Assembly (NCBI RefSeq): GCF_954871325.1
Contig: NC_088776.1
Span: 3,355,985 to 3,419,984, forward strand
DNA from: Gordionus sp. m RMFG-2023
Lineage: Eukaryota > Nematomorpha > Gordioida > Chordodea > Parachordodidae
Direction: 5' to 3'
Length of the DNA: 64,000 bases
Of this stretch, positions 40,001 to 52,000 are shown one piece after another. The notes beneath the pieces were generated by a model. The model made no database searches. It was not told where the DNA came from and saw only the letters and a list, made by a program, of their open reading frames with translations. Position numbers and translations under genes: made by a program. Each line of letters begins with the position of its first letter. The first letter of the stretch is position 1.

Positions 40001-43000
40001 CATTTTTTTTAAAAAAAATCTATTTTGGATTAAAGATAAAATTAATATTAATAAATGATAATTGATCTCATAAACAGATTTTTTAAAAAAAATCGATCAG
40101 CTGTTAAAGCGCCATCGCGCCACTATGAATTTTTAAGGTAAGCGGATTCTCGGCCGTGACTAGAGCTAACGCCCGTGATATTTAGTAAAATATACTAAAG
40201 CTAACACCCGTGATATTTAGTTAAATATACTAAAGCTAACACCATGATAATTAATAACATTTTATCATGTGACAATTCATTTTCATATGATAACCCGCTT
40301 AATTTAAAAATATATTTTAATGTTTCTATTTTTTGAATTAGACAAAGTTAGTAATAATTTTTGTAAATTGATTAATTAAATAATAAAATTTTATTTATAG
40401 ATATGCCTATAGATGTATAGAACCTCCATAGTCCATACAAGCAATTCAAATTCGGAATTAGACAAAGTTAGTAATAATTTTTGTAAATTGATTAATTAAA
40501 TATTAAAATTTTATTTACAGATGATACATTTAGGAGCAATATTTTCATCATATGATTCACTTAGTAGCATTATTAAAGAATATGAGCAGTCATGCCTAGT
40601 TAATTTATATATTGCAAGGTCTACATTGTTAAAAGCTCCCCATCCTGAAGAGCTCATAAATCTTTTTAAATATCAAAAGGTTTCTTATTCTTGTAAATAT
40701 GGGGGATCCATACAAAAAAATCGCTCAAAAAATATAAGGAATACTTCAACATTTCGTAAAATGTGCTCTTTTAAATTTACAGTGTGTCTAAAATACAAAG
40801 ATACTACCCACTTCCTACAAATTGTGACTATGGTCAATAAACATACAAACCATGATTTAGGTAAAATTTTACATAATAAATTTATAATAATCATAATTAG
40901 ATAAAAATACATTTGAATCTCTTCCTAAACAAAGAGTACTTTCTCTTGAAGAGAGAGAATCAGTTTTCAGCTGTAATCTCTCTTTTAAATATCCTCAAAG
41001 CATGAAAAATACATATGTGAATATTTACTGCTGGGAAACTTTCATAGAAGGCACTTCTATCTGCCATATCTTTATCAGCCACAATAACTTCAAGCTTTGT
41101 TAAATTATTATTATGATATTTCATAATATCACACATTTTTTTTACACATTTATAGCTTTCACTTTGTACAAGCCAAAGTGACACTATTTGTGATTCACCA
41201 TTTCCATCAATTATTAAGGTAATGAAGAGAGGCATCCCATAATTATTTAGCTTGTAGGTTGCATCCACAAACATAACCTCTGGATATCTTTTGAGATTAT
41301 GTTGCATCATCTCATCTTGAAAAAAAATTCCTAATAGAATATCATTTTCTTCAGTGACCTCAACAATAGATCCTTTATTTCCTTTAAGCAGCTGGAAAAT
41401 GCTGGCTAAATCATTACACTTTGATTTATTAATATTAGTTTGTAAATTGTGAATATCTTTAAGGGTGATATTTTTTCCTAATTTAAGCATGGATTCTTGT
41501 ATTTTTAGCTTGTTAGCTTTTAAGTTTAAGTACTTTTCAACTGATTCTCTCTCTTCAAGAGAAAGTACTCTTTGTTTAGGAAGAGATTCAAATGTATTTT
41601 TATCTAATTATGATTATTATAAATTTATTATGTAAAATTTTACCTAAATCATGGTTTGTATGTTTATTGACCATAGTCACAATTTGTAGGAAGTGGGTAG
41701 TATCTTTGTATTTTAGACACACTGTAAATTTAAAAGAGCACATTTTACGAAATGTTGAAGTATTCCTTATATTTTTTGAGCGATTTTTTTGTATGGATCC
41801 CCCATATTTACAAGAATAATAAACCTTTTGATATTTAAAAAGATTTATGAGCTCTTCAGGATGGGGAGCTTTTAACAATGTAGACCTTGCAATATATAAA
41901 TTAACTAGGCATGACTGCTCATATTCTTTAATAATGCTACTAAGTGAATCATATGATGAAAATATTGCTCCTAAATGTATCATCTGTAAATAAAATTTTA
42001 ATATTTAATTAATCAATTTACAAAAATTATTACTAACTTTGTCTAATTCCGAATTTGAATTGCTTGTATGGACTATGGAGGTTCTATACATCTATAGGCA
42101 TATCTATAAATAAAATTTTAATATTTAATTAATCAATTTACAAAAATTATTACTAACTTTGTCTAATTCAAAAAATAGACACATTAAAATATATTTTTAA
42201 ATTAAGCGGGTTATCATATGAAAATGAATTGTCACGTGATAAAATGTTATTAATTATCATGGTGTTAGCTTTAGTATATTTTACTAAATATCACGGGTGC
42301 TAGCTCTAGTCACGGCCCGGATTCTCAGCCTTGATATGTTGGAGGATAGGTTAGAAATCGCGAAAACAAAAAATCGCTAAAAAAATGATACCTCCTAAGA
42401 AAATTCTTGAAACAATATTGGAAATAATATAATGGACGCTAAGGAAAGGAGTAAAGCCACTTGTATTTAAATTGAGTTTGTTTAAAAAACAAAATGGCTG
42501 AAATTTGAGGTTCCCACTTTTAGCAAAAAATAATTCAAATATGTACTTTTAAAATAAAATTATCGAATTCAAATTTTATATAATTTTTCTTCGCATTTTT
42601 TATGCTAAATATTTTTGCCATTCACGTCCATTTACGACTCGATTATTTAAAATTTTTGTTTTAAATACGTCCCAATCATATTTAAAGGTGTTTGCTATAT
42701 TTCAAAATTATTTTTTATTTTTGAATACTATTTTTTTTTATACAGAAGAATTTGCATGATTTATGAATTTTTCTTGCATTTTTTTTTGGTACTAAAATTT
42801 TATCAACGGAAATATAAAGTATCTTTGCCATTAGCGGAAAATTTGTCCTTGTATCACGATCCTTTTTAAAAAAAAAATTTTAAATCATATTTTCATTATT
42901 TGTATGGTGAAGAAAGTAATCCTGAAATCTCTGTTTCTCAACCTCATAGGATTTTTCATCTCCTAAGCTTATCATTCTTCTCATGGTTGAGTGAAAAATA

Positions 43001-46000
43001 TAATGTCATTGTTTGACAAATTTTATTTGTATTTAAAAAAAAAAATGGTTGACAAAATATTAGAAAGAAATTTAATAAATTGTTGCATTTTATATATAAA
43101 AAAAAAATAATAACGCGAAGACTCTGTCAGATTTTATTATAGATCGTTTCGAAATATTGACGCGTTGTCTGTCCGTCGAAAAATTCGGAGGAACGAGTGA
43201 TTCGCCTGAAAATGGGGACGAGGTCGCCGCCAATAACGATGTCACGTCGCGAGTGACTGTCAAATTGTTTGTCTCCTTCATACAGCAAGCCCTCAAATTT
43301 CAGATAGAAACTAACAGTTTGGATTCCCTTTACAGGGCTATGCTGCTCTGCGAACAAAGTTTATTTAAAAAAATCATGAATTTTAGTATTGGACCTCATT
43401 TATTATAAAACGCGTTATCTTCAAGCGTTGCGTTATTTAACGAAGCGTGTTATGACAGCTGATTCAGTTTTAAGAACTAATTTAAGAAAAAGCTAAAATA
43501 TTAATAATTATTTTATATTGCCGTTGCGTTATTATAAAATAAATCCATTAAATAGGTATAAATTTATAAATGTGAAGCGTTACGATGATAACGCTACGAT
43601 AAAATTTGAAAAACATATGGTATGATGCGTTGAAAATGTGATACGATTATAAAAATAACGAATTCGATATTAAGTTATATGGTTTTTTTTAAAATATTAT
43701 ATAAAATAGTTGTCTCTATTTTAGCTTTATCTTAAATTAGTTTTTTTTCTAAACTCAGTCAGCTGTCATAACACGCTGCGTTAAATAACGCGTTTACCAT
43801 AAATGAGTACCAGAAGAGAATGAGCGGAGGAAAAAAAAACAATTTTTAAAGAGATCCGTGGAAAGTAAGATGGTTTCCTCTGTAGTTAATTATTGGTAAT
43901 AAAAAGAACATGATAGTTATGATAAATATCTTAGACAAAGGCCCTTATTAGAGATATAAAATATGATTTTTATTTGACTCAATAGTTAGATCACTTAATA
44001 ACCATACCTGGCATAGTTGTTAAAGGATTGATAGGATTTTGCAAATTGTCTGGATCATTTGATCCATTAAAATAAATTTGAAAAAAAAAATGTGGACCCA
44101 TCCATATTCTTTCTTTTCATTTTGCTTAAAAATCTTCACATTTTTTGATCTTCAAAAGAACGATTATTTTTTGAAGATTTTTGAATTTTGAGAGCAAATG
44201 TTAAACCCCGAAAAATATAACATAAGAATTTATTTATTTATTTTTTTGTTTATAAGTTTTTAAAAAATTTAAACTGAAAATAAAAGGAATGCTATATCCC
44301 CTAATCGGAGTTTGAAATGTTTTTTCGGAATAAAAAAGATCTTCAAAGAATTTGATTCCTGAAGATTCTTTTCGAGAATCCGCTCAAACAAAATTTTTGA
44401 TCAAATTTTACCTTTGAAATTCCAAATTTTTTAAAGAGGAATTTTGATCTTTTTAAATAATCTGCAATTTTTATAATTTTTCTATCAAACTCTGTATCTT
44501 ATTCTACGTGTTTGCCTTAAATTTATATTCTAATATTAATTAGATTAAATTTTTCTAAAAATTATTTTCATACCCCCAAGTTTTTAAAAAAATTTATTTT
44601 TATATTGTAAATCGGTGTTAGATCATCATCCAGCGATGACAGAAATATCAGAGCCGGAAATGGATGCTGCTAGTACAAATATTGCTAAACCGTTGTTGAA
44701 GGGATGCAACGCAGCGGTTAGCGACAAATTGGCCAGATCGCAACTAGGGGATACAGAAGAAGATATGGAACCTTTCAGAATTTTGCAGAGACATTTTTTA
44801 CCCCCCGGTTACTGTTTGGTGCTCCCGGCTAAGGTCGTGACGGCTAATCTGCTCTTGATACTGGCTGTCAGGAATAAGAATTATGGAAGTAAAAATAATA
44901 TATATAATATTTTTCCACAAAAGCAAAAAATTTTGAATTTTACACACACGAGGAACATAGTAACTAATTTATTCAAAACGATTTTTTTGGTTTCACCCTA
45001 AAAATAATAGTCCCCAATTTCGAAGAGCTCGAACACCTGACCCAATTTTGGTTTCCCTCTTCGATTCATTCCAACGACAACATTCCGCCTCCTCCAGAAT
45101 CGGCCATTATATCCATATTTCCTCTCGGATCGATAGAAAACGTCAATTTAGATGGGGCTATATACCAGCCTAGGTCTATTATTGATTTCGTACCCTTCAA
45201 GTTCAGGACTCGTATGCTTTATTGCCACCACGAGGAAGATGAGTATATAGGTTTGAAAGTTCAAATAAAAAAAAAATGTAGAAATAGTTTGGTACTTAAT
45301 ATAAAAAAAAAAATTTATTCAGAAAAAAATTCTGTTATAGTGGATATGGCTTTGGCTGACCTTACCAGCTTTGTCAGACTCAACTACAAAATGGCGGTTA
45401 ATAAGAACTCGGATAACTCGGCGTTCTACACCCAACTCTTCGGTTACGTTCAACTGTTCGCCCTACCCAAATACACTATCAAGTTGATGACATTTCTTAT
45501 CACGCCTCCTCTCCCCCCCCACCTTCCCCTTTCCCCATCTCGACCTTATTGTTTAGTATTTGCGTGTAAATGTCCAGGGTGAAATTTAAATTTTCCGAGG
45601 TCGTAGATTTAAGGGGAGCGTATTGGTCCCACGAAAGCGGGCCGGTCGTAACTAGTGTTGCGGCTCAATTTGAGTCGATTTTTGAGAACGGCTAACTCAG
45701 TAATTTAGCTAGAAAAAAATATTGTCTAAGCCTCGAGATTTCGTTAACAGATGTTCAAACCTTTGTGTGCCCCTTATGAGCAAAATCTTGAGTTCCTAAT
45801 AAAATATTGAATTAGCCGTTAAGTAAAAACTCGGCTCAAAATGGGCCGTTTGACATCGGTAGTCATGACATAATTAATAAAATTTAGGCCCTGCCCAAGC
45901 TCCAAAAAAAAAATATTAATGTTGTACTCACCTACCTACCTTTTCTTTTTTTTCTTCTGATCATCACAATTTTCTATAAAAAGCAAACTATTAGACATGT

Positions 46001-49000
46001 TGGATCATTTGGCCCAAACCGATTTGGAAAGCGTGAAAGCGGCTCTCCGCGTTTTAAATCTAATCGATAATCACAATCCGACGACTCCTTCGCTTACCCC
46101 CTTTTTGCGTATGGTCAAAATGCGAAATGTTTCCTCGCCCAAAGCCGAAGGGAAGGGGCACGTCTTTTTAAAGCTCGTTCTTGCTGACGAGAACGGCACC
46201 GATACAGGAATCCAGAATATGGAAGAAGCCATGACTATAGATGACGCTGAAAAGGAGGGTAAAATTTATGGCGTTTTTTTTTTTTATTATTAGTTTGAGA
46301 TCGGAGGGAAGGTGTAATCTGTACCTAACCAAATATGCTTCCTTTAAATCTGTTATTTAGGCGCCAATTTTAATTGGGGTCATTTGATCCTTCATTTTTT
46401 TAGCAAATACTATACGCGCATAGAATTTAAAATTTAAAGATGGCGTAAAAAATAAATACGAATCACGTGTGTCTCTTTATTTTTTTTCTTCTTCTTCTGT
46501 AAAACATACTTTAACTTCGCCCGATATTTTTTAGTAATGCTCTGTAAAATTTTTTAAATCAAAGTTCTTTTGTTAGCGAATCTATTTCAAAAAGGAAATT
46601 AATTTTTTTAGACCGGAAATAGCCCGATTTATTCTAAGGTCCGAATGGGACCCTAATTTGTATTTCTTAAGGTCTTGGTCCAAAATACAAGCCCAAGATT
46701 GACACAAGGATCAGGTAGAGATTCTCAAAGGAACCAAGGACTATTTCTAAAAAAGAGATGTCAGTCATCTAAAATGACTTGATTCTTGGAAACTTCTCAA
46801 TATTTTAAATCATTTTCATAAAACCTTTTTTTTTAAATCTCAATTTTAGAATATCTTATTATTTTTTGGGGGTATATTTATACCAAGTTCCTCCTTCCAC
46901 TTCTAGGCTATGATATAATGTTCTATCTTCGATTGACCGAAAAATAAATAAATTTACCGAATTCTGTCATTTCAAACTAATCGTTTATATATATATTTTT
47001 TTTTCTTTATAAAGTCGATATCGCCATGACACCTATACCTGCACCAAGTTTGTCGTCAATATACGCGAAGGCTGGGATGATGGATGAATTTAAATGGAAT
47101 GCACCATGTATGAATAATACTCATTTTTCCAAAATTAAAAAACAAAATTATTGTTTTCTTTCGTTTTTTTAAAAATCTAAAAAAAACATGGTAAGATTTT
47201 TCTTCTTCAAAAAAAATTTGGTGTTTTTTTATCCTACTTATTTAGATTATATAAAAAACAACATTATGTGACTAAACTTCAGATAATTATTATTTATTGT
47301 ATAGAGGCCAACGATATTACCTAGATTGCCGATGCATTTATTAAAAGTGTACATCAATGAAAACAGCTGGGGGCGCCATTTTGATTACCCATATCATTAT
47401 TAAAAATTTTAAACGAGAGGCCAATTTATTCCTATGTCTGACGCAAACTTTATCAAAGAATTGCCTGATCATCGAGATTATATAAGGAAACAAGTTATCA
47501 AATTTAATAGTAGTTTTTAACGTGAGAATAATTACTATACGGGTTACCAAAATGGCGGGTCCAGCTGATTTGCATTCAACGACGCTTTCGAATGCGTTAT
47601 TATGAATGAAACGTCAGTCAAGTTATTATTATATGTCGTTGGTAGAGGCTTCTCTCTAAAGTCATAAAAAGAATATAATGTTTGGTGTTGAAGGGTCCGA
47701 CGAAAATTAAAGATTTTAGCCAAAAATAAAATTAGGTTTGAGTTTGGCTTTAATAGATATCCAAACCTTTCTGCCACCTATTAGCAAAGTCTCCCGAACT
47801 TGCGTAACATATTTTGGCGGAAATCCAGGGTTAACTATTTTTTAAGAATCGAGCCGTTTTAACAACGCTAATTATGTTTTGACGAGGAAAATTGTAGGTT
47901 ACTTTATCCGGGACTTACACCGATTAACATTCCAGTTTAGAATTAAATGGTCCTAACTTGCTTCAAATTATTTAAAGACCTAGATAGTTGTTAAATAATA
48001 TAGATATTTGTTTTTTTTTGCTCCACGAGGATGTCTAAAAATTGTACGAAATTATGATACTAATTTATGATAATTGAAAATTTGTAAGTAATAATGTTGG
48101 GAATTAATTTTTAGTTAGATTCAAAATGTTATTAATCGTTATTTAAATTATTATTTTTTGCATGAGAATCATTTATTTATAAGTTTAAATCGAAATAATT
48201 GATATATTTATTATTTGCGCAATTTATATATTATTTACCTTATTTAACAGTGTTATAAATGAGATATATTATATATATTATTAATGTTATAAATGCCATA
48301 TACAAATCAATCATATATATATATAAACCAATTGTCATGAGATAGAATACTTGATTTACATATACATATTAAATAAAGAAACTGTATATTGGCGACGAGT
48401 ATGGGATAAACATACTAAATGCCAGTATCCATGGTAGTCCAAATAATGGTATGCCATTGTCACCACAATCGGTAGTGATCTGCTTATCTTTTCAAGACGA
48501 AACCTTACCATAGTCTCACCAAGTACACCCAGCGGTTGGTCCATATACTGACAAAGGTTTGGTTGGTCCAAGCTTGGGTCGGCCAATTTCATCCCAATAT
48601 TGTTTCCCAATCACCGATAGCTGTGCCCCCGTATCATAGTCAAATTCTATAGGTACTCCATTTATCCTAACAGATATCCTCGCACTATTTCTACCAATTT
48701 GGGAAATATTATTAATTGAATCTGATGAGTTATTGTCATCTTGATGCATAGCATGTAACTTCCGTCCCTTACAATATTTAGCATAATTCCCTGGGAGTAT
48801 ATCATAGGACAGCAATCATATCCCGCTAATATGATCGTATTTTCATTGACCCATTGTAATGATTTAAAAAGCAAATGAGGCGTTTTTTCAACAATCATTA
48901 ACCCAGATCCAGAAGTAATTAATGAGTTTGATAATGTTACGATCTGAGTTGGGGAAAGGTTAGAGGTATTCAAAAGGGTATCGGAATCATTCAAAATATT

Positions 49001-52000
49001 ATTTAAGGTGGTTTTGTGATTGGTAATTTGGGATGAGGTTTGAAAAGGTGAGATTACAGGAGGATTTGATGAGATATCAATCAGACTTATAGTACTGTCA
49101 TGAGAACACCATGCTAATTTGTTACCAGTAGAGGAAAAGCTTACCCCAAGGACCCAACCACTATATTCATTAGTAAATTCTGCTAATAAACTACCAAATT
49201 TTTCAACATTTCCCCATAGTGATGGAACATTATTTTTATCAAGTTCTGGTAATATAGCTGAATAAATCCGAGTTTTAAAGTCAATTGCAATACATTGTCA
49301 GGATGCCAATCTATACAGGTAACTGTAGATTTTATTGATTTTTTAATATGTTTGCTGACCCACCAATCATTCTCTTCATCAAAATGGCAAACCTATACAG
49401 GTAACTGTAGATTTTATTGATTTTTTAATATGTTTGCTGACCCACCAATCATTCTCTTCATCAAAATGGCAAACCGCAACTAGCTTTGCACTACTACCCA
49501 CAGCAAATTTGTTGTCATTAGGGGACCATTTCACACACATTGCTGCACGATTAATTCTTAACTAAACAAGAGTTGGTTTCCATCCTTCTTCAAAGCAAGT
49601 CCAAACATAGGCATTTCTATCTTCGCCACAAGTAGCTTGTTAGTTTGTTTTGGGACACCAATCAATTGCAGTAACTCTCAACTCATGTTTTTCAAGGGTA
49701 TCAATGAGCTGCCAATTTCTACCAGTATAGGCGTATATGTTTACAAAATTATTATTAAGACTTAAGGCTATTTGATAACATTGTTCATTCCATGCATGGC
49801 ATGTAATTGGATCCAAAATTATAATGCCTCGCCATTAATTCTAATTTCCCAAAAGTTGCACGCTCTGCTAGCGACGTTCTTATTATGAATGCATTAGAGA
49901 AAGATATTCGCACCAGATTTCCAGATGGAATAAATGACATGGGAGAAAGGGTGAGTTTTCAACAGGTTTTAAATATGGCTTTGGCAATGGAAAGGGTTGA
50001 GGATGAAGTGACAAATATGATGATAAAAAAGTCAATAAACCTTAGGAGCAGATAGAGAATAATCAAGGAAATTTTTCTAATCAAAAGTACCCATATAATA
50101 ATAATACAGAAAAAGGAAATTTTAGTTATTACAATAATAATAATAATAATTTTAAGTTCAGAGATAACAGTAAATTTAGCAATAATGATATGTGTAAGTA
50201 CAATGAATGCTCAAAATGTGGATGAACTCACCCCCCTTTTCAATGTTTTGCATCAAGGATGAAATGTTATAATTGCCAAAAGGTAGGGCATTATGCTAAA
50301 TATTGTAAGGGATGGAAGTTACATGCTATGCATCAAGATGACAATGACTCATTAGATTCAATTAATAATATTTCCAAAATTGGTAGAAATAGTGCTAAGA
50401 TATCTGATCGGTGATTGGGATGAAATTGGCCGACCCAAGCTTGGACCAACCAAACCTTGGTCAGTATATGGTAACAAACCGCTGGATGTATTGGTGAGAC
50501 TATGATAAGGGTTCGTCTTGAAAAGATAAGCAGATTACTACCGAATGTGGTTACCCGTTCAAATGACATACCATTATTTGGACTATCATGGATACTGGCA
50601 TTTAATATGTTTATCCCACGACAAGTTATTATACGTAGTATCACAAGTAAAGAGGTTATGACAACCGATAAACAAATTGCTGGCATGACGACAGAATTTA
50701 GTGTTTTTGATGACAAGCCAGGACGGGTGAATGATATGGAAGTTAGCATACATCTGAGTGAGGCAGCAAGGCCGAAATCATGGCCAGCTCGTAGGGTACC
50801 TTTTCCATTACGAAAACCAATTGAAATGGAACTCGATAGATTGGTTAAATCGGGAATATTGAAGGAGATTGACCCAACAAAAAGACGTATGACATGGGCT
50901 ACTCCAACAGTAAACGTACGCAAAACAAATGGAGAAATCAGGATTTGTGCGGATTTTAAGATGACATTAAACCCATATATTTTTTACGTCATATTATACC
51001 AGCGGTGGATGATCTTTTAACCAAATTAAAAGATGGGTTGAAATTTACGGTAATAGATTTGAAAGATGCATATTTACAATTACCAATAAAAGAGAGTTCA
51101 AAAGAATACTTAACCATATCAACCCATATTGGTTATTTCCAATATCAATGTATACCTGTCGGTCTTTCTAGTGCGCCAACCATTTCCCAAAGATATATGG
51201 ATAATTTATTACAAGACTGCCAAATGACCGGAGTATATCTTGACGATATAATCATAACGGGGAAAAATGATGTAGAACATTTGAATAACGTAAAAAAAGT
51301 ATAAATGAAATTAAAACAGTTGGGTATGAAGGCAAAATGGGCCAAATTACGCTTTTTAAATGAATCAGTTTCTTTTCTAGGTTTTGTAATAGACAAAAAT
51401 GGAATACACCCAGCTAAAGAAAAAATAGATGTTATTCGAAGGATACCAACTGCTAATAATATACACCAATTACGATCTTTTTTTAGGACTTGTGAATTAT
51501 CACGAGAGATTTTTGCAACATCTGCATGGAATTGCTGCTCCACTGCATAAATTAACAAGCATTAAATGTTGCTGGGGTTGGTCGGACAGGGAACAAGAGG
51601 TATTTGATAAAATAAAACAGCTTTTGTCAACAAATAAAACGCTAATTTCATATTCGCCAAACTTGCCAATTATATTGGAATGTGACGCCTTCAACACTGG
51701 TTTTGGAGCTGTGTTGTGTCATTTAGTAAAAAAGGTCATTTGCCTCGCGAACATTATTGGAGTCAGAGAAAAATTATGCACCAATAGAATCTATATTGCG
51801 AACAGATCACAAACCTTTAAAAAAATTATTTGGTGATAAACGGGAACTACCAAAAATATCCAATAGTCGATTATCGCGCTGGGCTTGGAAAATGTCCGCA
51901 TATGATTTTGATATTGAATATCGTCCAGGAAAAGAAAATATAGTAGCTGATACATTATCTAGACTGCCAGTAGAAGGTATAGAGTCAAATAACGATCAAA

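Larger units (their letters stand above)
40152..42317 (-). mobile_element. MULE (Mutator-like) transposon with long inverted repeats
   Basis: 2166 bp with ends GGCCGTGACTAGAGCTA and an exact 9-bp target duplication CGGATTCTC (40143-40151 and 42318-42326), the MULE hallmark. The inverted repeats are about 0.8 kb long (40152-40965 and 41539-42317) and each contains the same zinc-finger coding segment. The middle holds the start of the transposase catalytic domain. The left arm begins where the rest of the transposase should be, so this copy is probably non-autonomous. Confidence 0.92.
38886..43120. other. INTS1 intron 22
   Basis: 4.2 kb holding a partial family-A MITE (38945-39067), two PIF/Harbinger-like MITEs (39486-39699 and 39957-40135) and the MULE (40152-42317). 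Bases 42327-43120 are A+T-rich with no recognised feature. Confidence 0.8.

Noticed and set aside
45995-46000. ATTAG at 45990-45994 as acceptor for INTS1 exon 27
   Set aside because: It breaks the frame; the AAAAAG ending at 45983 restores the SKLLQFLDQ-like match.
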